Part shown: positions 48,568 through 57,611 of the stretch, piece after piece
Layout of the letters: each line of letters opens with the position of its first letter
Numbering within the stretch: position 1 is the stretch's first letter
DNA from: Caldilinea sp. CFX5
GTDB lineage: Bacteria; Chloroflexota; Anaerolineae; Caldilineales; Caldilineaceae
Length of the DNA: 64,000 bases
Direction: 5' to 3'
Assembly (NCBI GenBank): GCA_021405325.1
Contig: QWII01000020.1
Span: forward strand, 58,360 to 122,359
The notes under the pieces: generated by a model
Told to the model about the DNA's origin: nothing
The model's input: the letters and a program-made list of their open reading frames with translations, nothing else
The model's database searches: none
Position numbers and translations under genes: made by a program

Positions 48568-51381
48568 TTACGGCTTGGCCGGCAAGCTGACAGCATCACC
48601 GGCTGAGGCGCCGGCTATGGTCACTGGGAGGCGCACACCAGATTCCGGTACATACAACCCCACACGTAAGACAGCAGCAGGATCAGTGTCCATCGGAACG
48701 GTCAGTGTGTGGTGCGTCACCAAATATTCGCCCGGTTGCCAACTGCCGGTAGGCGCCGGCTCGGTGGCGGTTTGGGGCGCATCATCGGCTTGGGCCAGGG
48801 TCACGCCGGCCGCATCATCCAGATGAACAAAGATGTGATGGGGCGGCAAGAGCGGCTGCAACACTTGCCAGTAGAGCGTTACCACCAGTTGCTCACCTTG
48901 CCTTTGCTGCTCGTAGCCGAGTAACTGGACATGTGCGCCAAATTGGGCCGGCTGAGGGAGCGGCGTCGGCGGCGGTGTTAGAGTGAAATTGGCCTGGCGT
49001 TGATAGACCCGGATAGCGCCCAGCGCAATGGGCGGCTGTTTCACACCTGTAACCGGATCCAGCAGCCCGGCCACCAAGCCGTAAGCGCCGGAGCCAACCG
49101 TCGCCGGGATGGTAAAGGCGAGTGGCGTCTGCACCAGCGCACCGGCCGGCCACTGCGCAAATGGATAAGCAGGCAAAGTCCACCCTGCCCAACCGGCCAC
49201 CCCGGCCCCGTTCCCGTCCAGCAAACTGACATAGAGGTGACGGTCAGACAACGCAGCCCCGCCCTTTTGCCAGAAGAGTGTGAGTGCGAGATCCGTACCG
49301 GCCATGATCACCGCGTCGCCACCGCTGTGACCAAGCAAAGCGACGCCTTCAGTCAATACTGGTTCGTCCAGTGGAAATTGCATCGGCAGACGATATGGCG
49401 GAAGGATGGCAGTTGGTGTGGTCACGGCGATGGTTGCTAGTGGCAACAAAGTGGCATGGGGATCGGCGCGATGGGTTGGTTTACGGAGCATCGCCGTCGG
49501 ATCAACCAAACCAATGACCAGTTGATAATCCCCCGGCGGCAAGCCGGGGGGAACAAGCAAACCGACCTGTTCCATGACCAAATCATCCTGGCGTTCAGTG
49601 GCAAAAGCGCCCAACGCCGCGTAGTCGCGGTAGGCCCAGGTCAGTCCATCTTTTTGTAAGCGCAAGGTGACGCCAACCGTCGGCAACACACCTTGACTGC
49701 GCCAGCCAAGCGCAACGATAAGCGGTGTATTGGCAGCCGGTAGCGTTGTTATGTTGACGCCGGCGCTCGCCAGTTGAACATCACCCCAATCGTAGGCCAG
49801 CGCGGTCGTCACGATTGGGGTGCGGCGATGCCAGGCATCCAGTTGCGTGGTAATGCTGACCCACTGTTGCGCAAAATTGACGGCGCGTCCGTTTAAATAG
49901 TTTGTCATCGCAGCCGGCAAAGTGCTGCCGATGGAACGCAAGGAAGGCAGCCAGAGCATGCCATGCGTCAGCGCTTCGTCTAGCTGTTGCGCCACCGTCG
50001 CATCCCAGACGACCGAACGATCACTGAGCAAGCGGATTTGTGGCCCGGCGTCGGCAGTGAGACCAACTTGGGGGGCATAGGCGCGCCAGAAACCGACTTG
50101 CCAGGGAAAGGTGGCGATCACCGTGTCATTGTCGCGGCCCTGCTGTACGATCTGGCGAATCAGGGGGCGGTAATCATCGGCCTGGTAGCGGGGCAAGGTA
50201 TAGAAAACCCAAGCGCCGACAGCCGCTGTTGTGATGAGCAGAGCGAATGTCACCATGCGCACAGCGTGCCAGCGTAATTGCCGCTGCCGCCCTAAGTCAT
50301 CTAGCGCGCTGCTCAACAGGAAGAGAAAATAAGGCAACACAAAGAGCAAAAGCCGCTCACCGCCGGTGGGAAAAAAGGGATAGAATTGGTTGATTAGAAA
50401 AGCGGCGGCAAATGGCACAACAAAGCATAACCAGAGCAAACTCTGCGCCATTGGCGCTGGCGGCTGCACCCCCTGGTCATGCCGGCGCCACAATGACCAG
50501 AGGAGCAAACCCAGGGCACTGAGCAACGCCAACCAGGGCAGCAGCGTCAACGGGGCTGGGAATGGTACATGGCCGCTGGTAAAGGCCAGCAAGTGACGCG
50601 CCAGGTAGGTCCACGGCGCCAGCGCCACATCTTGATCCGAACGAATTTTATCATTGACATAGCGCATGAGAATCTGCGCCGTATAGATGACCCAAGGTAG
50701 ATAAAGGAGAGCAACCAGCAAATCCGCCAGCACAAACCGGAGTAGAGGCAAGCGCGCTTTACGCAAAGTCCAGAGCACCCAAACGAACTGGGCCAGCAAC
50801 AAGAAAGCCAGATAGTAGAGCGTATAGAGTGCGGCGGTGGCGACAACGATATAGCCAGCCAGCCGGCCCCCTGCCTTTTGGCCGGCATTCACCGCCGCCA
50901 CCCAGCGCCAGCAACAGAGCGTCGTCGCCAGACTAAGCGTCAGGGCGAGACCATACATGCGCACTTCCTGGCTGTAATAGAGATATAAGGGATTCAACAG
51001 CAGCAGCGTTAGTAACAGCAGACGAGCGTGGCGCCGGCCAGCAAAGAGGCTTTGCGCCAGGGCAACCGCCAAGAATAGCACTGGTATGGCAAGCAGAACA
51101 GAAAAGAGGCGCAACGCCAACGGCGCCGGCGTTCCCCACAGCCATAGCCAACCGTGCAACAGGAGATAATAGAGGGGCGGATGGATGTCATTCGCCGTCA
51201 ACCAGAGCAAGCGGACGACCGATTCGGTGGCGAAGTAGACGCTGTACCCTTCGTCTGCCCAAAGGGGTTGCCAGGCCAAACGCCCCAGCCGCAGGAGAAT
51301 GCCCAACAGTAATAAGAAGGGTAACGCCAAGGCCGCGCGTTGCGAAAGACGCGCTGACAAGGCGTGCTGAGTGCTACGCAC
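48568..51381 (-). CDS. GT39/ArnT-like membrane glycosyltransferase with extracellular C-terminal domain
   Basis: 937 residues. About eleven membrane helices in the first ~420 residues form a GT-C fold; the catalytic Asp-Glu pair is at 43-44 (PLWADEGYS) in the first external loop, followed by NDIHPPLYYLLLHGWL, the usual second motif. The C-terminal ~500 residues are external beta domains (TPIVTTALAYDWGDVQLA... and paired beta-sandwich segments VALLGHSGGD, LLGYEQQRQGEQLVVTLYWQ). It likely transfers sugars from polyprenyl-phosphate to proteins or envelope glycans. Size and architecture are common in Chloroflexota. It follows the SH3b gene with 26 bases between. Confidence 0.8.
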   Translation of the reverse strand: MRSTQHALSARLSQRAALALPFLLLLGILLRLGRLAWQPLWADEGYSVYFATESVVRLLWLTANDIHPPLYYLLLHGWLWLWGTPAPLALRLFSVLLAIPVLFLAVALAQSLFAGRRHARLLLLTLLLLNPLYLYYSQEVRMYGLALTLSLATTLCCWRWVAAVNAGQKAGGRLAGYIVVATAALYTLYYLAFLLLAQFVWVLWTLRKARLPLLRFVLADLLVALLYLPWVIYTAQILMRYVNDKIRSDQDVALAPWTYLARHLLAFTSGHVPFPAPLTLLPWLALLSALGLLLWSLWRRHDQGVQPPAPMAQSLLWLCFVVPFAAAFLINQFYPFFPTGGERLLLFVLPYFLFLLSSALDDLGRQRQLRWHAVRMVTFALLITTAAVGAWVFYTLPRYQADDYRPLIRQIVQQGRDNDTVIATFPWQVGFWRAYAPQVGLTADAGPQIRLLSDRSVVWDATVAQQLDEALTHGMLWLPSLRSIGSTLPAAMTNYLNGRAVNFAQQWVSITTQLDAWHRRTPIVTTALAYDWGDVQLASAGVNITTLPAANTPLIVALGWRSQGVLPTVGVTLRLQKDGLTWAYRDYAALGAFATERQDDLVMEQVGLLVPPGLPPGDYQLVIGLVDPTAMLRKPTHRADPHATLLPLATIAVTTPTAILPPYRLPMQFPLDEPVLTEGVALLGHSGGDAVIMAGTDLALTLFWQKGGAALSDRHLYVSLLDGNGAGVAGWAGWTLPAYPFAQWPAGALVQTPLAFTIPATVGSGAYGLVAGLLDPVTGVKQPPIALGAIRVYQRQANFTLTPPPTPLPQPAQFGAHVQLLGYEQQRQGEQLVVTLYWQVLQPLLPPHHIFVHLDDAAGVTLAQADDAPQTATEPAPTGSWQPGEYLVTHHTLTVPMDTDPAAVLRVGLYVPESGVRLPVTIAGASAGDAVSLPAKP

Positions 51382-51407
51382 GATAGGATTCCGCGGCCAA
51401 TGGGTGC

Positions 51408-52511
51408 TTAACGCTTCTTGTAACGGACATAGAGTTCCTGGTTGGGGTCATTGGCATTGAGGGTAAAGGTGGCCGGCGGACCGACCGGGTTGCCGCCGCC
51501 ATCGACCAACTGCACTTCCCAGGAGCCCGCCGGCGCGACATTGGGAAATTCGGCCTTCATATTCTGAAAGCGCTGGCGTGAATCAGCAATCGGCCAGGTA
51601 AAACTGGGCTGACCGCCCGCCGACTTCCCATTCACCGTCATATCAGCGCCATCTTTTTTCACCCGCATGGTGTAGCCCTCCAACGCCTTCTCGCCGTCAT
51701 AGACATAGAGAAAGACGCGCACCACTTTGGGTTCAGAGAATTGTTCCTGGGAGACCAATTCAAAAGCAAAGTCAGCAGCGGGCGCAGCGGGTGGTTGGGT
51801 CGGCGCGGCAGCGGGTTGAGTGGCAGCCGCCGGCGGTTGGGTCGGCGCTGGGGCGGCAGTGGCGGTGGCGGGCGCTTGCGCCACTTCCTCGCTTACCGGC
51901 GCTAATTCGACAGCGCCTTCGACATCGACCAATTCGCTGATAATCCAGGCCGGTTGACCGTTGATACAGCAGAAACGCCACCAATCGCCGGCGCCATTTT
52001 TGCCGATAATGTCATATTCCTGTCCCCGTTCCACCGTCGTCAAGACAGCATAAGTGGTGCCTGGCCCGGAACGCACATTGACCAAGGGGGCCGTCACCAC
52101 CAAACGCGGCGGCACGGCGGTAGGGGCAACTGTCGGCGCGGCGGTGGGTGGCGGTAGGGTTGGCGTCGGCGCTTCGGCAGCAACTTCAACCGTGGTTGCC
52201 GTCGGTGCAACCGCATTGGCAACCGGGTTCGCAGCCGGAGCAGCATTGTCGCTTGGCGCCGCGGTGACGGCTGTCGGCGTAAAGGTCGGATAGGGTGAAC
52301 GAATGGGTTGGCGAGGTTCGGCAGCGGAAGAGGAAGGTCCCAAAGTGCAAGCGGTAGCCAGACCAAGAAGCAAAAGGGAAAAGACTACGCCTTGAGTACG
52401 CTTACAGGGCCACCACTGATTCCCGAGCGGTGGCCCATTTCTTCGGGTCAGCAATTGCCGACCAGCACTGCCTGTGCGATTGATCCATCCAAAGCGAACA
52501 GTTGATTTCAT
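51408..52511 (-). CDS. SH3b-domain lipoprotein (paralogue 1)
   Basis: 367 residues from MKSTVRFGWINR. The start is uncertain: no good ribosome-binding site exists, and the frame is open further upstream. A hydrophobic helix ends in lipobox GLATAC (residue ~55). A long Ala/Thr/Pro linker follows, then an SH3b domain with LVNVRSGPGTTYAVLTTVERG at about 140-160 and WWRFCCINGQPAWI, a second Pro/Ala linker and a C-terminal beta domain ending ANDPNQELYVRYKK. The neighbouring gene at 52980 encodes the same architecture, so the two are duplicates. Surface display and peptidoglycan or peptide binding are inferred from SH3b. Confidence 0.72.
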   Translation of the reverse strand: MKSTVRFGWINRTGSAGRQLLTRRNGPPLGNQWWPCKRTQGVVFSLLLLGLATACTLGPSSSAAEPRQPIRSPYPTFTPTAVTAAPSDNAAPAANPVANAVAPTATTVEVAAEAPTPTLPPPTAAPTVAPTAVPPRLVVTAPLVNVRSGPGTTYAVLTTVERGQEYDIIGKNGAGDWWRFCCINGQPAWIISELVDVEGAVELAPVSEEVAQAPATATAAPAPTQPPAAATQPAAAPTQPPAAPAADFAFELVSQEQFSEPKVVRVFLYVYDGEKALEGYTMRVKKDGADMTVNGKSAGGQPSFTWPIADSRQRFQNMKAEFPNVAPAGSWEVQLVDGGGNPVGPPATFTLNANDPNQELYVRYKKR

Positions 52512-52540
52512 ACAAACATTCATCAAAATTGATTGACGAT

Positions 52541-52629
52541 TCTCCGTAGAACGCAAGTCTCCGTAGAACGCAAGCTGTCGAACGACATAGCAAGTTTGCG
52601 GTGAACGTTTGCGGTGAACGTTTGCTATG
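52541..52629. repeat. nested tandem and inverted repeats upstream of the SH3b lipoprotein gene
   Basis: Two exact copies of a 17-base unit (52541-52557, 52558-52574: TCTCCGTAGAACGCAAG), two exact copies of a 13-base unit (52595-52607, 52608-52620: TTTGCGGTGAACG), and an 8-bp inverted repeat CATAGCAA/TTGCTATG (52586-52593, 52622-52629) that brackets the second pair. They lie 30-120 bases upstream of the chosen start and may be binding sites or a hairpin array. Confidence 0.75.
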
Positions 52630-52757
52630 TGTTGCACCTACCGATTCTCGTCAAGTGATCTGGTTCGTTGCCCCCTGCCACTACGGCAAGTAGGAGCCAT
52701 AGGGGCAACAGTATACCACGAATCGCGAAAAACTCAACTACGCTTTCCTAGAAAAAT

Positions 52758-52952
52758 CGTAACTGCTAACCCGCGGTGAAGAAACCAGGGTGGCTCATCT
52801 ACGGAAAGTGTGAACACCTGTCAGGTTTTGGAAACCTGACAGGTGTGGCGGGTCGAAACCTCACACTTTCTGTAGATGAGCGAACCAGGGTTTTGCTCAA
52901 CCAATCCGCAGCGGTTGCCGGTGAAAACCCTGGTTTCTGGCTTCGTAGTCAC
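52758..52952 (+). repeat. interspersed hairpin repeat, copy A, interrupted
   Basis: A repeat of about 95 bases beginning CGTAACTGCTAACCCGCGG and ending CTTCGTAGTCAC; its arms contain GAAACCAGGG and CCCTGGTTTC. It is homologous, base by base, to the minus-strand reading of 59847-59941. In this copy a 92-base element plus an 8-base duplication has been inserted after AACCAGGG at 52790. The surrounding 470-base gap has no gene. Confidence 0.85.
52791..52882. mobile_element. 92-bp MITE-like hairpin element with target-site duplication
   Basis: Terminal inverted repeats of 21 bases (52793-52813 and 52861-52881, one mismatch; GCTCATCTACGGAAAGTGTG at the left) flank an inner hairpin (52814-52846) ending in an AAACC-rich part. 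The 8-base direct repeat AACCAGGG occurs on both sides (52783-52790, 52883-52890). It has no coding capacity, so it would have been moved by a transposase elsewhere. The empty site is seen in the homologous repeat at 59847-59941. Confidence 0.75.
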
Positions 52953-52979
52953 GAAAAATCAAAAAGTGCGCGGCCGCTA

Positions 52980-54131
52980 TCAGCGTACCCGCTCCCACGC
53001 CATATAAATCTCGCGATTGGTGTTGGTCGGTTGCGTGGTAAATTCAATCACATTTGAGAGTTGATTGCCGGCGCCGTCGATCACCCAAACGCGCCAGGTG
53101 CCAGTGCCGATCAGCGCCGCACGTGACTCCGTACTCCCGATACTTTTGGGATCGGGCGGTGTATATTCATACTTCACGTTAAAGCGCAAATTGCTATACG
53201 CAGTCCCGCCTAAGCCAACGGCCTTAAATTCTGAACCGCTCTGTTGCACGCCATTGGTCGGCGGGCGTTCAACACCGTTAAAGAGTACTTTCAGGAAATA
53301 GCCATCCGCCGGCACTTCATTTGGGGGAGTACCGATGTAAAGTTTGACCCAGATCGTCAAAAATTCATTGTTGGTCGGGAAAAAGATCGGATCACCCCGC
53401 TGTTCAAAGGGCATCGCCGTCGCCGTCGGGGTCGGCGTGATCGTCGGCGTTTCCGTGGGGAGCGGCGTGGGCGTTGGCGGCGGCGGCGGTTCCGGCGCCA
53501 GTAATGGCGCGCCGCTGGGGTCGTTATTCACAACCACATGGGCGGCCGCCACCCAAACCGTATTCCCGTTGACACAACAGAGCTGATACCAAGTGCCTTC
53601 CGTGTTTTGACCAATAATCGAAATGGGGATACGCGGGCCTAATTGGTTCACCAGCGGATATTCAGCGCCAGGGCCGGAACGCAGGCTGACCAGCCCACTC
53701 TCCACCACAATAAAAGGCGTGGGCGTCGGCGGCGGCGGGATCGTGGGGGTCGGCGGCGGCGGGAAGGTTGGCGTTGGCGCCGGCGGCGTCAATTCTCCTG
53801 GGACAACCGGCGTCAATTCCGTCCCTGGTAATGGGGTCACATTCGGTTGGGGAATGGGCGTGGCGGTTGGGATAAAATCACTTGGATTCATACCTGGCTC
53901 AATCACAATGACGCCGGGCGTGCCGTTTTGAGGTGGCGTAATCGCAATTTGCGGCAGGATGGTTTCCGGCGTGGGGGTAAAGGTTGGCGCCAGGGCGCGT
54001 GTCGGCGCCGGCGTCGGCACAGCGCGCTGCACCAGACCGGCAGCCGAACAACCCAAGGTCAGGGCCAGCAGCACCAACCAGACGACCCAGGGAATTTGCC
54101 CTTTTCTCTCAATGCGAAGCCACTTCACCAT
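52980..54131 (-). CDS. SH3b-domain lipoprotein (paralogue 2)
   Basis: 383 residues. Signal peptide with lipobox LTLGC (residue 28), long Pro/Thr linkers (about 36-140 and 215-245), an SH3b domain with [19 protein letters not shown] at about 145-163 and [14 protein letters not shown], and a C-terminal beta domain ending [15 protein letters not shown]. It aligns with the 51408 lipoprotein over its whole length in architecture, including the vicinal Cys pair CC-x-NG. The stop of the response-regulator gene lies 4 bases upstream of its ATG, so it is in one transcription unit with two-component genes. Confidence 0.78.
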   Translation of the reverse strand: MVKWLRIERKGQIPWVVWLVLLALTLGCSAAGLVQRAVPTPAPTRALAPTFTPTPETILPQIAITPPQNGTPGVIVIEPGMNPSDFIPTATPIPQPNVTPLPGTELTPVVPGELTPPAPTPTFPPPPTPTIPPPPTPTPFIVVESGLVSLRSGPGAEYPLVNQLGPRIPISIIGQNTEGTWYQLCCVNGNTVWVAAAHVVVNNDPSGAPLLAPEPPPPPTPTPLPTETPTITPTPTATAMPFEQRGDPIFFPTNNEFLTIWVKLYIGTPPNEVPADGYFLKVLFNGVERPPTNGVQQSGSEFKAVGLGGTAYSNLRFNVKYEYTPPDPKSIGSTESRAALIGTGTWRVWVIDGAGNQLSNVIEFTTQPTNTNREIYMAWERVR

Positions 54132-54135
54132 GATG

Positions 54136-54504
54136 TTATGCTCTGCGCAGGCGCAGTAACCCTTCCATCTTCAACGTCAGTTTTTCTAAGGTGAATGGCT
54201 TTTCCAGGTAGGACAAACGGCTGTCGTGGCGAAACTTTTCCATGGTTGACCCTTCCGGGTAGCCGGACATTAAGACAATATCAACCGTGGCGCTCAACTT
54301 ACGCAATTCGCGCAGCGTATCACCGCCACTCATGACCGGCATTTGCATGTCCAATAGAATGACATCAATGATGGATTGATTTTCGATAAAGAGTTGAAGT
54401 CCTTCCTGACCATTGGCGGCAGAGAGGCAGCGAATAGCCGATAACTCCAAAATCTCTTCGATGACTTCGCGTAATGCGGCTTCATCATCAATTACAAGCA
54501 CCAT
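54136..54504 (-). CDS. single-domain response regulator (receiver)
   Basis: 122 residues, only a CheY-like receiver: acidic pair Asp6-Asp7, phosphorylatable Asp52 (ILLDMQMP), Ser80 in VLMSGYPEG and Lys102 in YLEKPFTL. No output domain. It would be phosphorylated by a histidine kinase or a phosphotransfer protein encoded elsewhere; the HPt gene 33 bases upstream is the obvious partner. The lipoprotein gene downstream is in the same operon. Confidence 0.9.
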   Translation of the reverse strand: MVLVIDDEAALREVIEEILELSAIRCLSAANGQEGLQLFIENQSIIDVILLDMQMPVMSGGDTLRELRKLSATVDIVLMSGYPEGSTMEKFRHDSRLSYLEKPFTLEKLTLKMEGLLRLRRA

Positions 54505-54537
54505 TTGCTTTCGTCCTAATAATTTTAGCCTAAATTA

Positions 54538-54951
54538 TTATCCTAATAAATCATCAATGGTTTCCCCACGGCTGGCGCGTGAACGCAACTCGGCCAAAGC
54601 CAGCGCGGTCTCTTGATAGGCATGGTTTAATTCGGCAGCCCAGTAGTCTACTTTGGTGATGCGCTGCTGGCGCGCCAATGTTTCAATGGTATCACAAACC
54701 TGAAAAAGCGCCAGTGCGCCAATATTCAGACTCGCACCCTTTAATGAGTGGGACTGCGCAGCTAGTTCAGCCGTTGTATCCAGTTGTAGAGTGTCCATCC
54801 GTAAGGAGTGTTGAATCACCTTGACCAAATCAGCCGAATGTAGCAGAAAATCATCAATCAATTCAAGTAACAGATTGTCATCAGTCGTAATGGCATCCAT
54901 CTCTTGCAATATGGCAATCGTTTCTCGATCAATTACGGGCGCGTTGGTCAT
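54538..54951 (-). CDS. HPt-domain phosphotransfer protein
   Basis: 137 residues, a four-helix HPt domain with the phosphorylatable His68 in AAQSHSLKGASLNIGA. The remaining helices (about 25-55 and 80-125) are typical. It relays phosphate between receivers of a hybrid kinase and a response regulator. No histidine kinase is within this window, so it is an orphan pair with the receiver just downstream. AGGAGAACCT lies before the ATG. Confidence 0.85.
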   Translation of the reverse strand: MTNAPVIDRETIAILQEMDAITTDDNLLLELIDDFLLHSADLVKVIQHSLRMDTLQLDTTAELAAQSHSLKGASLNIGALALFQVCDTIETLARQQRITKVDYWAAELNHAYQETALALAELRSRASRGETIDDLLG

Positions 54952-55244
54952 AGGTTCTCCTGCGATTTGGTGGGCGGCCTTGCTTCGCGCACTATTATCA
55001 ACCCACTTTACCTATTTTACAAAATATCGTTAGCGCTGTAAGGCCAACCATATTGCAACCATAGTATAACAAAGTTGGCGAAAATCGGGAATTTCGAGTA
55101 AAATGGCGCTTCTGTTTAATTCCGCCATGTGACAGACTGGATCTGCTGGTACGCTTACATGGTGGCCAATACATGGTTGCGTGTTTGCCGTCGCCCCCAG
55201 GCTGCGACGCCAACTGTGCTTGTACAAGGGAAGGAATCTAGACA

Positions 55245-55793
55245 ATGGCTCGTATGAAAGTATTGCTCACGCAGGATGTGCCGGAACTTGGTCATGCCGG
55301 CGACATTTACACTGTCGCCGCCGGCTATGCTCGCAACTACCTGATGCCGCGCAAGTTGGCAATTTTGGCGACCAAAGGGGCATTAAAGCAAGCGGAAGAG
55401 CTCAAACAAGCGGGCATTCGCCTACGTGCGCGCGAACGCGCCAATGCCGAAGCGCAAGCGCAGGTCATCCACGGCCAACGCCTGCTCTTCACCGCCAACG
55501 CCGGTGAAAATGATCGCCTCTACGGCTCCGTCACCAGCTCGGACATTGCCGAGAAGCTGTCGGCTGCCGTTGGCTTCGAGGTGGATCGCCGCAAGATTCA
55601 ACTGGATGCCGCCATCCGTGATCTGGGCATCTACGCGCTGACGGTGCGGCTCATGCCGGAAATCACGCCCACGTTCCAGGTGGCGGTTGTGCGCGAAGGG
55701 GAAGATTGGCAGGCCGCCAATACCCGCGCTGCCGCCAAAGCCGCTGCCGCCAAGGCCGAGAGCGAAGGCGAAACGGCCGCCGCCAACGCCTAG
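55245..55793 (+). CDS. rplI: 50S ribosomal protein L9
   Basis: 182 residues. The N-terminal domain [32 protein letters not shown] is the classic L9 signature (here noted in part: [18 protein letters not shown]), followed by the connecting helix (about 45-75) and the C-terminal domain (about 80-150). The last 30 residues are an Ala/Lys/Glu-rich tail beyond the usual end. L9 binds 23S rRNA at the base of the L1 stalk and affects reading-frame fidelity. AAGGGAAGGA lies before the ATG. A strong terminator follows. Confidence 0.95.
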   Translation: MARMKVLLTQDVPELGHAGDIYTVAAGYARNYLMPRKLAILATKGALKQAEELKQAGIRLRARERANAEAQAQVIHGQRLLFTANAGENDRLYGSVTSSDIAEKLSAAVGFEVDRRKIQLDAAIRDLGIYALTVRLMPEITPTFQVAVVREGEDWQAANTRAAAKAAAAKAESEGETAAANA

Positions 55794-55828
55794 GCTGCCC
55801 ATAACGTTACGCATTCGCAGCAAAACGA

Positions 55829-55862
55829 CAGACCGAACCAAGTTGGTTCGGTCTGTTTATTT
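55829..55862 (+). terminator. rho-independent terminator of rplI
   Basis: A 13-14 bp stem (AGACCGAACCAA with its complement, 55829-55855) with a one-base centre, followed by TTTATTTT. Very clear; the convergent FAD enzyme gene ends 16 bases later and may share it. Confidence 0.9.
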
Positions 55863-55878
55863 TATGACTTCAGGTTTG

Positions 55879-57063
55879 CTAAAACTCATAGTTGGGCAGC
55901 TTGATATCGTCGCGCAGGTCGCGGCCGATGACAAAATCCGCAACGAACGGAACCCCGAACAGTCGGGTAACCAGGTTGCGGGTGGTGATGCCCAAAGCGC
56001 TCTGCGGGACAAAGGACGAAATAAATTTCGTTGCCACTTCCTGCTTGCGCTGTAGAAATGGCATCAGATGCGCTTGATAGCGGGCAAAGGCTGCGCTGAA
56101 ATCGCCCTCACAATTGCCCAGTTCGCCCGCCAGCACAAACGCCTCAGCCATGGCTAGCCCCGTCCCTTCGCCGGCCAGCAGAGAGACGCAGGCGGCGGCA
56201 TCACCGACCAGCGCGGTGCGACCGGTTGTCCAGCGTGCCAGGCGAATCTGGCTGACGCTATCGAAATAGAGGTTGTTGACCGGCGTCATGGCCGCCAGAA
56301 TCTGGGGGCATTCCCAGCCGACATCGGCAAAGATGGTGTGCAGCGCGGCTTTCCGTTCCGGGTCGTCCTTGAGATTCCGGGTAGGCAAGTACTCATTGCG
56401 AAACATGAACAGAAACAGCGTCTTATCGTCGCGTAGCGTAAAACGCGAAATCTGTCTGCCCGGCACGGTGTGGCTGACATAAACAAGTTCATCGCGTGGT
56501 TGATAACCCTCAACTTCAAATGCGGCGACGTGACAGTCAAGTGAAACAGCGAACTCTGTTTCGGCCCCGAATACCAGTTGGCGGACGCGCGAATGCAGCC
56601 CGTCGGCGCCGATGACCAGATCGACAGTGCGCGGGGCGGCATGATCGAAGCTGACGCGCACACCGTTCCCTTCCTCCTCGATCCCGGCGACGGAATCGCC
56701 AAAGAGCGTCTCGACTTTGCCGTCAAACGCATCGTAGATCGTCGCCGCCAGGTCGGAGCGGCGCACGCTCGTGAAGCGGTCGTTGGTCAGGCGGCGGAAG
56801 TGGTCGACGGCGAAGCCACCATTCTTGCGACCCTGCCCATCCACAAAGCGCACCTCTTTGACCTGGTACCCTAGCGCCCTGATTTGTGGGATCAGCCCCA
56901 TCCGCTCGGCAATGTCGTAACCAATGCCCCAAAAGTCGATCACATAGCCGCCGCTACGCAGTTGGGGCGCCTGCTCAACGAGCAGCACCTCGTGACCAGA
57001 TTTCTGCAGCCAGTAGGCCAGCGTTGGGCCGGCAATGCCGGCGCCGTTGATGATAATCTGCAT
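55879..57063 (-). CDS. FAD-dependent monooxygenase (PHBH-like)
   Basis: 394 residues from MQIIINGAGIAGPTLAY; GGGAG precedes it, while the longer frame has an Arg-rich nonsense leader. The dinucleotide fold GAGIAG is at 7-12, the DG-like motif is DLVIGADGLHSRVRQL, and the GD motif is GRTALVGDAAACVSLLAGEGTGLAMAEA. It hydroxylates an aromatic or polycyclic compound with NAD(P)H and O2; such single-component enzymes also act as tetracycline- or rifampicin-modifying proteins, but specificity is unclear. The next gene (VOC) lies 49 bases upstream in the same direction. Confidence 0.85.
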   Translation of the reverse strand: MQIIINGAGIAGPTLAYWLQKSGHEVLLVEQAPQLRSGGYVIDFWGIGYDIAERMGLIPQIRALGYQVKEVRFVDGQGRKNGGFAVDHFRRLTNDRFTSVRRSDLAATIYDAFDGKVETLFGDSVAGIEEEGNGVRVSFDHAAPRTVDLVIGADGLHSRVRQLVFGAETEFAVSLDCHVAAFEVEGYQPRDELVYVSHTVPGRQISRFTLRDDKTLFLFMFRNEYLPTRNLKDDPERKAALHTIFADVGWECPQILAAMTPVNNLYFDSVSQIRLARWTTGRTALVGDAAACVSLLAGEGTGLAMAEAFVLAGELGNCEGDFSAAFARYQAHLMPFLQRKQEVATKFISSFVPQSALGITTRNLVTRLFGVPFVADFVIGRDLRDDIKLPNYEF

Positions 57064-57112
57064 ATCCAACTCCCTGCTCTTTTGTTGTCGAATGCTTGGG
57101 CGCCGGCAGCGT

Positions 57113-57511
57113 CTATGGCCACGCCGCCTGCTGCAAGACCACCCTGTACCCGTCGGCGTCCTCGAACGTCTGGCCACGCTCGTCCCAATACGGGTTATAG
57201 GACTTTACCGGCTCATAGCCATACGCCCGCAGCCGCGCAACTGCCCCTTGCCAGGCGTCTGCATCGGGCAAGTAGAAGACCAGTAAATTGTCTTGCGTCG
57301 GCGCCCTTCCCGCCGCGTGCCCGCGCTGCTGGGTAAACTCCAGGTGATAAGGTGTGTCGTGGTGTCCGAGCATCACACCATCGAAACCGGCATGATCCGC
57401 GAAAGAGCCAAGTACCTCGAACCCCAGCCCATCCCGATAAAACTGAATGACCTCCGCTATATGATCAGTCGGACGAGCGATCCGCAGATGCGCTTTGCTG
57501 ATGAGAGACAT
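57113..57511 (-). CDS. VOC family (glyoxalase/bleomycin-resistance-like) protein
   Basis: 132 residues from MSLISKAHLRIARPTDHIAE; the longer open frame contributes a basic leader from the upstream gap. Two VOC modules are seen: HLRIARPTDHIAEVIQFYRDGLGFEVLGSF and QTFEDADGYRVVLQQA (ending with the usual DPDGY-like turn). Metal ligands are unclear (His8, His in HHDTPYHLEF). It may bind a small hydrophobic compound and sits between the FAD enzyme and a cupin gene, possibly a small detoxification cluster. Confidence 0.78.
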   Translation of the reverse strand: MSLISKAHLRIARPTDHIAEVIQFYRDGLGFEVLGSFADHAGFDGVMLGHHDTPYHLEFTQQRGHAAGRAPTQDNLLVFYLPDADAWQGAVARLRAYGYEPVKSYNPYWDERGQTFEDADGYRVVLQQAAWP

Positions 57512-57611
57512 ATATCGCTGCCTTTCGCTAGATTTTCGCTTGCGAGTAGGGTAGCCCCCTTTTATACCGTTTCTCTGCGACACGCTTCTTGCACACATCC
57601 GGGAACGCCTT

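Noticed and set aside
52541..52629. Possible small CRISPR array
   Set aside because: The repeated units are adjacent without spacers, of two different lengths, and no cas genes are nearby.
52776..53057. 93-residue plus-strand frame across the nested repeats
   Set aside because: It reads through the hairpin arms and into the antisense of the lipoprotein gene, so it is not a gene.
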